Assembly: GCF_900452385.1 (NCBI RefSeq)
Contig: NZ_UGOA01000001.1
Span: 691,501-755,500 of the forward strand
Reading direction: 5' to 3'
From: Legionella donaldsonii
GTDB taxonomy: Bacteria > Pseudomonadota > Gammaproteobacteria > Legionellales > Legionellaceae
DNA length: 64,000 nt
Part shown: positions 46,691 to 54,510 of the stretch, one piece after another
Layout of the letters: the number at the start of each line of letters is the position of its first letter
Position numbering within the stretch: the first letter of the stretch is position 1
Notes under the pieces: model-generated
Databases searched by the model: none
Told to the model about the DNA's origin: nothing
What the model saw: only the letters and a program-made list of their open reading frames with translations
Made by a program: the position numbers and the translations under genes

Positions 46691-46826
46691 AGGGACTTGA
46701 CTCAATAACACCTTGTTTAAATTATAGTCTCATTTAAATGAAACCTGGTGCTTATTGGGTTGGGGTGGGAATAATCCCTTTTAGATAATTTTGGGGCTGG
46801 GAAATGTTTTCACTCATTGAGTTATA

Positions 46827-46871
46827 TGGTCGGAGTGACAGGAATTGAACCTGCGACCCCTGCCTCCCGAA
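46827..46871 (-). tRNA. 3' fragment of tRNA-Pro(CGG): ICE attachment site (attR-like)
   Basis: On the minus strand the fragment starts at the anticodon loop TTCGGGA (anticodon CGG at 46869-46867), continues with GGCAG, GGGGTC, the T-arm GCAGGTTCAATTCCTGT and the acceptor CACTCCG, and ends A-CCA at 46827. The D-arm and 5' acceptor strand are missing, and the anticodon stem breaks down after three pairs. Its 3' end faces the chromosome and its cut end faces the element, which is the layout of attR. The intact tRNA should be at the other end of the element, outside the window. Confidence 0.75.
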
Positions 46872-47295
46872 GGCGATCCTGATTGTTTCTTAATATGTTT
46901 CTGTATATCTCCATGAACAACAACCCCTTGCTATTCATGGGTTATTGGCAATTTCATGATGTACACTGATATATTGTTATGTTACATTCCACAATGAAAA
47001 TGCACCCTATGTGCACCCTGTCATCAAAAATAGGATTTTTATTACTTCGGTGTGTTATTAACTATGATAAAGTCCAGGGTATTTGAAAAGCAAGGATGAA
47101 GCAGGAGGAGAATTTTGTCGGTTCTATAAACCAAAAAACCACCGAAATAAGGTGGTTCTTGGTCAACTGCTAAAAGGGGTGTTTTCGCGGATCCCTAAAA
47201 GCTTAGGTGTAATTAAGAACCCTTTCACATGGATATGTTAAATTATTTTCACAACAATTATTTTTGAAGCAACAGGGCAATAGGAACCTAACAAA
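46872..47295. other. Non-coding end of the element, with a hairpin
   Basis: No gene is evident. AACCACC (47137-47143) and GGTGGTT (47151-47157) form a perfect seven-pair stem, extended outward by ACCAA/TTGGT. TGCACCCT occurs twice near 47000-47020. Integrase arm sites may lie here, but I cannot define them. Confidence 0.45.
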
Positions 47296-48972
47296 ATGGA
47301 CGACAATCAATCTGATATAATGGCATTGATATCTCAAGGTGAAAACCTTACTTTAGAATTTAAGAGTGATAAAAAATGTTTGCCTGATCGAGATTTGCTA
47401 GCAGCTATTGTCGCCTTAGCTAACACTGATGGTGGTTATTTATTGCTTGGAGTAGAGGATGATGGGACGGTAACTGGCTTGCATCCTTCACATAACAACC
47501 TATTAGGTCTTGAGGCTTTTATTGCAAGCCGTACTAATCCGCCTTTATCCGTAAAAATTGTTTCTGAAATTGTAGATGGAAAAAAAATAGCTAAGATTTT
47601 TGTTCCAGCGGTGAGTCATTTAACATCAACATCTGAAGGACAGTTGCTTCGCCGCCGATTAATGTTAAACGGCAGACCTGAAGCAGTTCCATTTTATCCT
47701 CATGAATTTATCCAACGTCAATCCTCTCTGGGATTAATAGATCCTTCAGCCCGGGTTATCAATGAGCTTTCTGTGGATGATTTAAATCCAATGGAGCGGC
47801 ATCGCATACGAGAAATCATCCGAAAATATGGTGGGGATCAAATATTACTCTCTCTTAAAGATGCGGAATTAGACGGGGCTTTAGGATTAACGGTTACTCA
47901 AAATAATAAATCTTGTCCGACATTAGCCGGATTATTACTGCTTGGTCGTGAGGAAGACCTTCGGCGTTTATTACCCGCTCACGAGGTTGCATTTCAAGTA
48001 TTGGATCATACAGAAGTAAGAGTAAATGAGTTTTTTCGTAAGCCGTTATTACACATATTTGAAGAAGTAGATCAACTGTTTCGTGCAAGAGTGACTGAAC
48101 AGGAATTTGAAGTTGATCTTTTCCGTGTTCCCGTCCCAAATTATGATCGACATGCATTTCGTGAGGCATTTGTTAATGCTTTAGTTCATCGTGATTATTC
48201 ACGATTGGGGGCAGTGCATGTTCGTATGGATGAAAATGGATTAATGATTTCTAGTCCAGGCGGATTTGTTGAAGGTGTTACATTGCAAAATATACTTGTG
48301 GTTTCGCCGCGTTCACGGAATCCTTTACTTGCAGATATCATTAAGCGGATTGGACTGGCTGAGCGAACAGGAAGAGGCATTGATCGTATTTACGAAGGCA
48401 TGTTGCGTTACGGGCGACCTGTTCCTGATTTTAGCATGTCAGATTCAACAGTGGTTACATTATTTCTTTCAAATGCGGCTCCCGATTTTAATTTTTTAGA
48501 AATGATTATTCAACTAGAAAAACAGATCGGCTCAGCATTACCAATTGATAGTTTGATTATTTTATCCAGGTTGAGAACGGAGCGACGAGTAGATGTAGTT
48601 GATTTAGCTCGTCATACACAGAAATCTACACAGGTCACGAAAGGTGCTCTTGAAAAGCTTGTTGAGCTCGGCTTGGTGGAGGCTCATGGGGTTCGTCAGG
48701 GTAGAACTTATACTTTGAGTGCTAGTGTATATCAAAAGACTGGTCAAAAATCAGCTTACGTGCGGCAAGTTGGTTTTAATCCGATTCAACAGGAACAAAT
48801 GGTTTTGAATTATATTAACCAGCACGGCAGTATTAATCGTTTGGAAGTTATGGAGCTCTGTCGTATTACCAAAGATCAAGCCTACCATTTGTTAAAAAAG
48901 CTTAAAAATAACTTATTAATTAAACAACAAGGCATAGGGAAAGCTACGACCTATGTGTCTAAAAATGGATGA
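47296..48972 (+). CDS. AlbA_2-domain putative ATP-binding DNA-binding protein with C-terminal winged helix
   Basis: 558 residues. N-terminal AlbA_2 (Schlafen-like) domain: GENLTLEFKSD, DRDLLAAIVALANTDGGYLLLGVEDDG. A central HATPase_c_4 segment follows (HAFREAFVNALVHRDYSRLGAV, GRGIDRIYEGMLRYGRP). The C-terminal winged-helix regions are at about 425-480 and 500-555 (NRLEVMELCRITKDQAYHLL). These proteins are often annotated as transcriptional regulators or RecG-like and are frequent ICE and phage-island cargo, some with defence roles. It lies between the attachment site and the integrase gene. Confidence 0.8.
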   Translation: MDDNQSDIMALISQGENLTLEFKSDKKCLPDRDLLAAIVALANTDGGYLLLGVEDDGTVTGLHPSHNNLLGLEAFIASRTNPPLSVKIVSEIVDGKKIAKIFVPAVSHLTSTSEGQLLRRRLMLNGRPEAVPFYPHEFIQRQSSLGLIDPSARVINELSVDDLNPMERHRIREIIRKYGGDQILLSLKDAELDGALGLTVTQNNKSCPTLAGLLLLGREEDLRRLLPAHEVAFQVLDHTEVRVNEFFRKPLLHIFEEVDQLFRARVTEQEFEVDLFRVPVPNYDRHAFREAFVNALVHRDYSRLGAVHVRMDENGLMISSPGGFVEGVTLQNILVVSPRSRNPLLADIIKRIGLAERTGRGIDRIYEGMLRYGRPVPDFSMSDSTVVTLFLSNAAPDFNFLEMIIQLEKQIGSALPIDSLIILSRLRTERRVDVVDLARHTQKSTQVTKGALEKLVELGLVEAHGVRQGRTYTLSASVYQKTGQKSAYVRQVGFNPIQQEQMVLNYINQHGSINRLEVMELCRITKDQAYHLLKKLKNNLLIKQQGIGKATTYVSKNG

Positions 48973-48982
48973 TAGATCGTTT

Positions 48983-49020
48983 GCGCGTAAATTTACGCGC
49001 ATTTACGCGCATTTACGCGC
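48983..49020. repeat. 18-bp perfect palindrome merged with three 10-bp tandem repeats before the integrase gene
   Basis: GCGCGTAAATTTACGCGC (48983-49000) is a perfect palindrome, and ATTTACGCGC is repeated exactly three times (48991-49020). The iterated half-sites lie one helical turn apart, 45 bases upstream of the integrase ATG, overlapping no conserved coding. This is the layout of a cooperative operator or an accessory recombination site. Confidence 0.7.
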
Positions 49021-49064
49021 AAGCGATTTTAATTAAGATCTATAAGGGTGATGGTTCGAGAAGA

Positions 49065-50297
49065 ATGAAAGCAAAAATCAATAACACGCTGATTAAAAAA
49101 TTGCTTCCTAAAGATAAAGAATACGAAGTTCATGATCTTGATCTAAAAGGATTCATGATAAGAGTCTTTCCATCAGGTACCATGCGTTACGTATGCCAGT
49201 ACAAAAGAGGCAAAAAAATTAATCTTGGAACAGTCGGTGTTATGACAGCAGCCCAAGCTCGTGAAAAGGCTATTGAAGTGCTGAGTAATGCCAATAAAGG
49301 GATTGAGCCAACTGCACAAAAAGGGATAAATAAGCCTAAGACACTTCAAGAATTTATTGAGAATGATTATAAGCCATGGGTTTTATCAACGCATAGACGA
49401 GGTCAAGAGACGTTAGCGGGGCTTACTAGATGTTATAAAGCATTTTTTTCAAAGCCGTTGGGGGAAATTACGCCTGCTCTTGTAGAACAATGGCGCGTTA
49501 AACGTCTCAATGAATGCACTTCCAAGGCAACCTTGAATCGTAATATAACCATGCTGAAATCACTGATGACCAAGGCAGTTGAATGGGGCTTTTTAAAAGA
49601 AAATGCACTTGGTAAGTTAAAACCTTATAAAATCGATCGTTCACCTAAAATTCGATACCTGTCATTTGCAGAAGAAGCACGTTTACGCGAAGCATTAATC
49701 GAACGAGACAATCAACTCCGGCTGATGCGAAAAAATGGAAACCTCTGGCGAGAAAAGCGAGGTTATGATTTATTACCCGAGCTTTCGGAAGACGATGCTT
49801 GTGATTACTTAATGCCGATGGTGTTATTGTCGATTAATACAGGATTAAGACGAGGCGAATTATTTCATTTGACCTGGGATATGGTGAATTTGTCAGAAGG
49901 CTCATTGATTTTATCTGGTGAAATTACAAAAAACAAACATTCTCGTTATATTCCGCTCAATGATGAGGCTTATAAAATTTTGGATCATCTGCACAAAAAA
50001 GCAGTGAAAAAAGAAGGCTTGGTTTTTCCAAGTAAAAATAATCAACCATTTAACCATGTAAAACGCTCATGGGGATCGCTATTGAAAAAAGCGAATATTA
50101 CGCAGTTTCGATGGCATGACTTACGGCATCATTTTGCGAGTAAGTTGGTGATGGCTGGTGTGGATCTTAATACGGTTCGTGAGTTATTAGGACACTCTGA
50201 TATTGCGATGACGCTGAGGTATGCGCATTTGGCGCCAGAGCATAAAGTGAATGCAGTTAGAAAAATAGATTGGTCGATGCAAGAATCAGTATCATAA
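49065..50297 (+). CDS. int: Tyrosine integrase of the ICE (P4-type)
   Basis: 410 residues from the ATG at 49065, where MKAKINNTLIKKLLPK begins the DUF4102 arm-binding domain; the frame upstream overlaps repeats. Core-binding region at about 100-190 and catalytic domain at 210-400, with NTGLRRGELFHLTW (Arg), HDLRHHFASKL (His-x-x-Arg) and LGHSDIAMTLRYAHL (nucleophile Tyr). It should recombine at the tRNA-Pro 3' end located 2.2 kb upstream. Confidence 0.95.
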   Translation: MKAKINNTLIKKLLPKDKEYEVHDLDLKGFMIRVFPSGTMRYVCQYKRGKKINLGTVGVMTAAQAREKAIEVLSNANKGIEPTAQKGINKPKTLQEFIENDYKPWVLSTHRRGQETLAGLTRCYKAFFSKPLGEITPALVEQWRVKRLNECTSKATLNRNITMLKSLMTKAVEWGFLKENALGKLKPYKIDRSPKIRYLSFAEEARLREALIERDNQLRLMRKNGNLWREKRGYDLLPELSEDDACDYLMPMVLLSINTGLRRGELFHLTWDMVNLSEGSLILSGEITKNKHSRYIPLNDEAYKILDHLHKKAVKKEGLVFPSKNNQPFNHVKRSWGSLLKKANITQFRWHDLRHHFASKLVMAGVDLNTVRELLGHSDIAMTLRYAHLAPEHKVNAVRKIDWSMQESVS

Positions 50298-50310
50298 ATG
50301 CTTGTATGCC

Positions 50311-50985
50311 CTAGCTTGATAAGGCATCAAATTTCCATCGATGCCAAATAACTGGGGCAATAGATAAAATTGAATCTGCTGAAATAACGGGATCACTGAC
50401 TGAAGTTCTATTGTTATTACAAACCAATAAATACTTATCTTCACTTTTTATGAATCGTCGAAAAAAGGTGCCTTCGGTCGTTTCCACTATACAATTATGC
50501 CCTACGCATTGATTTTTTTTATTTTGATTTATAAATTTAATCCCGCCAACAATGTCTCCAACCTTATACTCTGGCTCCATCGCATCATCTGAGACCGTTA
50601 TCACAACAGCATTTGGGTTATTCGTTTTAAAGAAGTCTATTTCTTTTTGTATGGCTTGTTCTGAGGCGAGAAGGTTACCAACTGTATCTGCAAGAAATGG
50701 ATAATTTTGAAATTCATTTTCGATTACCGATGGGCCTTTTCCTTGGCCTTCTAATAACCAATCAATTGAACAACTCACGTCATATTGATTAAGTATTTCT
50801 ATTAAAGAAGCAGCTTTGGCTTTATTTAATGGATTTCTACCAAGCTCCCATGATTGGAGCGTATGAATACTGATTCCATGCTTTTCTTCTAAATCTTTTC
50901 GAGATAAGCCAGCAAGCATACGCGCTCTTTTGATGCGTTGCCCCATTGCAGAACTATCTTTTTTTACTTTAGTAGCATTTTTCAT
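50311..50985 (-). CDS. prpA: ICE repressor, PrpA-like (XRE HTH + S24-like domain without catalytic dyad)
   Basis: 224 residues from the ATG at 50985. HTH at about 15-75 (RIKRARMLAGLSRKDLEEKH). C-terminal S24-like fold with VSDDAMEPEYKVGDIV, where the nucleophile Ser is Ala, and TFFRRFIKS, where Lys is Arg, so cleavage in the manner of LexA/CI is not expected. Divergent from the lvrA side, like the prpA repressor of L. pneumophila ICEs. Converges with int, whose stop is 13 bases away. Three operator-like repeats lie upstream. Confidence 0.82.
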   Translation of the reverse strand: MKNATKVKKDSSAMGQRIKRARMLAGLSRKDLEEKHGISIHTLQSWELGRNPLNKAKAASLIEILNQYDVSCSIDWLLEGQGKGPSVIENEFQNYPFLADTVGNLLASEQAIQKEIDFFKTNNPNAVVITVSDDAMEPEYKVGDIVGGIKFINQNKKNQCVGHNCIVETTEGTFFRRFIKSEDKYLLVCNNNRTSVSDPVISADSILSIAPVIWHRWKFDALSS

Positions 50986-51003
50986 CAATATGTCTTTACA
51001 TTC

Positions 51004-51082
51004 ATACGCAATGCATGTATATAATAAATAATTATACGTATTTTATGTATAAATGGTGTGGATTTATACGCTCTGTAGGTGT
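51004..51082. promoter_or_regulatory. Three operator-like repeats upstream of the ICE repressor
   Basis: ATACGCAATGCATGTAT (51004-51020) and ATACGTATTTTATGTAT (51034-51050) match at 13 of 17 positions and each is an imperfect dyad (ATACG...ATGTAT). A weaker copy starts ATACGCTCTGTA at 51066. Starts are 30 and 32 bases apart, about three helical turns. The layout is like lambda-type operators, so autoregulation by the adjacent repressor is likely. Confidence 0.6.
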
Positions 51083-51166
51083 AAGGATGCCTTTAAAATT
51101 AATTATTTTCAACATTTTAAAGAGGATTCAGTTTTTGAAGGTCAATTTCAAATAGGAATGTAAGTA

Positions 51167-53083
51167 GTAAATGGACATGTTAATCCTACGTTTCGCACCA
51201 AGATAAACGATTTTTATAATTATTCTGTTCAATAGCCAGGCAGGAGAAGCCTGTGCCACGCGCAGATTCTGCGGCAAGTCCATAGATTTCAAGAGCATAC
51301 TGACCAAAATAAGAAATGATTTGTTGATGTACTGGTTTTAGATTAGTTACCACACGATGTTTTTGATCGTTTGTCAGGATGGTTACAACAGCTATCACGT
51401 TCATCAGCTCAGCAATCCATTTCATTGTGGGATTTTGTACTGGCTTACCCAGCTGATTGGGAAGTGCTTCATCATGCTCCTTTAAGCATTGCCTGATGTG
51501 AGCTTGAGCAAAATTGTACACCATGAGACAAAGCGTCATTACCATCATCAAGGCTGTAATTCGCTCAGGTGTTTTAAGGAAGAAAGAGTCCAGTTCGAAG
51601 GCATTGTTTTTCATGAATTTAAAGCTTGATTCGACACAGGATTGCTCTTTATATTGTTGAAGCATGGCATGATTATTCAATAGCGAGCTATCACATTGAT
51701 TACTGGCCAAAATAAAGCGTCCCAGTGTTTCTTTTTTAGCACCCACCCTCTCCAGACAGGTAGAAAGACAGGCTTGTATTTGATATCCAATCACCATTTT
51801 TTGAGCTCCAGGTTTTGGGCGACCTTTCCCTGTATGGCGTTCAACAGGTAGAATCTCATAATGAATTTGGTGGTATTTGAGTGATTTGATGAGCGGTTTT
51901 AATGCCTGCTTTGCATCGTCAGGACATTGAAAGACCTGGTGACCAAGATGCCATAAGGATTTAATGAGCTCTTGAGATTTTTTATCCAAATGCCTCTGAA
52001 AAGTCTTTAGCTCTCGCAACCTCGCCTGTTGCGACTCAATCAAAACCCAGCGTTGTGGAATACCATAAAGAACCGTTTCATGAACACTTCCACGATAGTT
52101 TGCATCAAACGGCTCCCAGGTCAGAGCATCACAAGGCTTGTTCAACAATACTTTGGCTTCATTAAGCTGTGCAGGTACTCGGGTTATCCAAAACACGTTA
52201 TTGAGGCTTGCCAACTGCTCTGGAACATAAAAGGCGGCATCAACCACAAAACAAAGGCCATCAGGCATCCCATGAATACTTTGTGTAAACGCTTGCACCC
52301 TCCTAACCGTCTCTTGGAAACTTGTTTTATCACTACTATTCCCATCTAAGGCCTCCATCCATAAGGGGATATTCGCAGCTCCTCCTTGTACTAGTGACAG
52401 CATCACTTGCTTTAGATCAGAGCGATTCGCTTTGGAATATCCGTAGTCTGGTTGCGCAATCCCGGGCGCGGCCTCTTCTGTGTCATAGCGGCCGTAAAGA
52501 ACAAAGCTTGTACTGTCTAAATGCAGTCTCTGGCTTAGTAAATTTTTTTCTCGGGCAATCTCAAAAGCCAATTCCGAATAAAGCCTGGTCACACCGTATT
52601 CTGCGATTTTATCCAGGCAGCGACCAAGACTGTCATCATTCAGGTGTGCCGCGTCTAGTTCTGAACCAAGCAGTTGAGCCACAGGCTTATCTTGGAAAAA
52701 ATGCGGCGTCATATACAACCGGCTATTCATAAAACCCAACCCATTGATAACCATCGCCGCTACTCGACGACCATAGCTTACCACGCCTCCTTTTTTTTCA
52801 TTTAACTCAAGGCGTGCATCAATTCTCTCTATTATCCCTAATTCTCTAATCGTTGCTGCAACAAGTCCTAAATGCCCCAATTGCTCTGAACTTACTGTAT
52901 CTCGATTCAGCATCCTTCTCTCCAATAGGTCTTTGGGAGACAAGGGTACCTGATTCTTCTCTTGTGGGCTGTGATCTTTTTCTTATATCGGCTTGATCTT
53001 TTTCTCAATTTAACTAATGCGATAATTCCTTGGGGATAATTCTAATTTTAGCTTTTTCATGCTGCGGAATGTCCGTTAATAAA
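51167..53083. mobile_element. IS4-superfamily insertion sequence between prpA and lvrA (ends approximate)
   Basis: An intact transposase gene fills most of it. TAAATGGACAT near 51169 and the complement of ATGTCCGTTAA near 53070 match at 9 of 11 positions and may be the terminal inverted repeats, but I could not find a convincing target duplication. TGATCTTTTTCT occurs twice, 22 bases apart (52972, 52994), perhaps transposase-binding sites. Confidence 0.5.
51186..52913 (-). CDS. DDE transposase, IS4 superfamily (IS1634-like)
   Basis: 575 residues from the ATG at 52913 with GGAGAGAAGG upstream. Start GHLGLVAATIRELGIIERID and the DUF4277-like region are typical of IS1634-group enzymes. Catalytic residues: first Asp in LHLDSTSFVLYG, second Asp in FVVDAAFYV, and Glu in the YREK-like YKEQSCVESSFKFMKNN. 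No frameshift or stop, so it may be active. Confidence 0.88.
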   Translation of the reverse strand: MLNRDTVSSEQLGHLGLVAATIRELGIIERIDARLELNEKKGGVVSYGRRVAAMVINGLGFMNSRLYMTPHFFQDKPVAQLLGSELDAAHLNDDSLGRCLDKIAEYGVTRLYSELAFEIAREKNLLSQRLHLDSTSFVLYGRYDTEEAAPGIAQPDYGYSKANRSDLKQVMLSLVQGGAANIPLWMEALDGNSSDKTSFQETVRRVQAFTQSIHGMPDGLCFVVDAAFYVPEQLASLNNVFWITRVPAQLNEAKVLLNKPCDALTWEPFDANYRGSVHETVLYGIPQRWVLIESQQARLRELKTFQRHLDKKSQELIKSLWHLGHQVFQCPDDAKQALKPLIKSLKYHQIHYEILPVERHTGKGRPKPGAQKMVIGYQIQACLSTCLERVGAKKETLGRFILASNQCDSSLLNNHAMLQQYKEQSCVESSFKFMKNNAFELDSFFLKTPERITALMMVMTLCLMVYNFAQAHIRQCLKEHDEALPNQLGKPVQNPTMKWIAELMNVIAVVTILTNDQKHRVVTNLKPVHQQIISYFGQYALEIYGLAAESARGTGFSCLAIEQNNYKNRLSWCET

Positions 53084-53102
53084 CCAAGATGAACTGGCAG
53101 CA

Positions 53103-53948
53103 ATGAGTGGCTTACCTCATATCCAGCAATTGGCTTATCTAAGAGGAATCAGACCGTATATGGATGTTAAAACAGGAATAACAGGTATCAAGCGACGAAT
53201 CAGTTATCAATCAATATCTGAACAGTTATACATCGAGCCACATCAGGGAATTAAAAGTCAAAGCTTTTCTCGTGATCAAGTACGTCGTGCAGTTTCAGGT
53301 TTGGTACGTGAGGGCATGATTGAAGTTCAATCCGATGGCATGCAGCTCATTTTAAAATGTCCCTTAGCTTCAAGGCATTGTTCTGTCCAAAATAAAGCCG
53401 CCATAAACCCGCCACAGAAAGCCGCCATAAACTCGCGCGGGGAGCCACTTGTAAGCAATGAGTTTTCCGAAGATGAGGCCATAAAAGCCGACATAGCTGA
53501 ACCTCAAAAAGCCGCCACACCTCTTAAAGATAATAATTATATTTATTTACTAAGCCGCTTCGAACAATTTTGGAATTTATACCCCGAGAAAAAATCCCGC
53601 GAGCGTGCTTTTGAAGCCTTCAGAGAAATCAGCCCTGACGAGCATCTGTTACGAATGATGTTGCAATCACTGGAAAACCAAATCAAAGCACGAAATGCAA
53701 AAGTAGTCCACGGTGAATGGGTGTCACCTTGGAAATATCCAAGCAACTGGTTGGTTCAAAAATGCTGGGAAGATGAAGTCAAAATCGAAGTAATGCAGGA
53801 GGAAAGAAATGCAAAGCGCCGCTCAAATACTGAATTCACAACCGTGGATCCATTCTGGAGTCCAGAAAAAGAAGACGCAGGAAGCACCAGTGAAGACAAG
53901 TACGAACAAATCAACGTCATTAACCTGCGATGTTACCGGCAGCAATAA
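53103..53948 (+). CDS. lvrA: LvrA-like ICE protein with winged-helix N-terminus
   Basis: 281 residues. Residues 1-90 look like a replication-protein type winged helix (LRGIRPYMDVKTGITGIKRR, SRDQVRRAVSGLVREGMIEV). A linker contains repeated KAAINPPQKAAIN motifs, and a helical domain follows (SRFEQFWNLYPEKKSRERAF, WVSPWKYPSNWLVQKCW). The succession of this gene, a second small gene and a CsrA homologue is the lvrA-lvrB-lvrC block of Legionella ICEs. Role probably in regulation of excision or transfer. It overlaps lvrB by 140 bases. Confidence 0.75.
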   Translation: MSGLPHIQQLAYLRGIRPYMDVKTGITGIKRRISYQSISEQLYIEPHQGIKSQSFSRDQVRRAVSGLVREGMIEVQSDGMQLILKCPLASRHCSVQNKAAINPPQKAAINSRGEPLVSNEFSEDEAIKADIAEPQKAATPLKDNNYIYLLSRFEQFWNLYPEKKSRERAFEAFREISPDEHLLRMMLQSLENQIKARNAKVVHGEWVSPWKYPSNWLVQKCWEDEVKIEVMQEERNAKRRSNTEFTTVDPFWSPEKEDAGSTSEDKYEQINVINLRCYRQQ

Positions 53949-54273
53949 AAAGCGGCTTGAGAGCTTGTTTACGCGCTTTGCAGTTTTTTACGGGCATTTG
54001 TGGCGTAGCCAGTTCAAAAGCGATGGGTTTTTAGAGTTTGCTAAAAAAGAATGGATGGAGGGGTTAAGCAAGTTCAGTGATGATGTTTTGAATCAAGCCA
54101 TCGTTGAGTGTCGTGATTTTTGTGAAATGCCGCCAAGCTTGCCTCAACTGATTCGCATTTGTCGTGACATAAAAAAGCGAAGCAACGTTTATGTCACTCC
54201 TGAAAAAGTTGCTCCTGTGAGTGCCGAAGTAGTGGAAGCGAGTATAAAGCAATGTAAAGCATTTTTATTTTAA
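53809..54273 (+). CDS. lvrB: LvrB-like ICE protein
   Basis: 154 residues. ATG 53809 has AGGAGG seven bases upstream, inside lvrA and in a different frame, so the 140-base overlap looks genuine. The first 45 residues are polar and probably disordered. The rest is helical (LESLFTRFAVFYGHLWRSQF, FLEFAKKEWMEGLSKFSDDV, MPPSLPQLIRICRDIKKRS), similar to small replication/helicase-loader-like proteins. Function unproven. Confidence 0.72.
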   Translation: MQSAAQILNSQPWIHSGVQKKKTQEAPVKTSTNKSTSLTCDVTGSNKKRLESLFTRFAVFYGHLWRSQFKSDGFLEFAKKEWMEGLSKFSDDVLNQAIVECRDFCEMPPSLPQLIRICRDIKKRSNVYVTPEKVAPVSAEVVEASIKQCKAFLF

Positions 54274-54292
54274 AAACTGATAGGAGAGTTGA

Positions 54293-54490
54293 ATGTTGAT
54301 TTTAACTAGAGGAGTAGGGGAGTCGATTCGCCTAGGAGAGGAGATTGAAATTCAAATCAGAGCGATTGAAGGCAATAAAGTAACGATGGCGATTCTTTCG
54401 GATCTTATAGAGTCACTAAAAAATCTGCATCAACCGCATGGCGCGAAAGAAGGACGTCTTTTTCGAGCTGCTAATGAGAGCCGGATTTAA
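54293..54490 (+). CDS. lvrC: CsrA-family regulator of the ICE (LvrC/CsrT-like), divergent C-terminus
   Basis: 65 residues, AGGAGAG upstream. The N-terminal half is CsrA-like: MLILTRGVGESIRLGEEIEI, then IRAIEGNKVTMAI. The second RNA-binding region of CsrA (GVNAP and VHREEI, with Arg44) is replaced by LSDLIESLKNLHQPHG, and R7 is Gly. Legionella ICEs are known to carry CsrA paralogues that control element and host genes. This one may bind different RNA or act through heterodimers. It lies 19 bases after lvrB and precedes the transfer genes. Confidence 0.85.
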   Translation: MLILTRGVGESIRLGEEIEIQIRAIEGNKVTMAILSDLIESLKNLHQPHGAKEGRLFRAANESRI

Positions 54491-54510
54491 CAATAAATAA
54501 ACAAGGAATT

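Noticed and set aside
46827-46910. Functional full-length tRNA-Pro
   Set aside because: Sequence beyond the anticodon loop cannot form the D-arm or the 5' acceptor strand, so only a 3' fragment exists.
48991-49020. Short tandem repeats as a CRISPR array
   Set aside because: The units are 10 bp with no spacers and no cas genes nearby; a regulatory or recombination site fits better.
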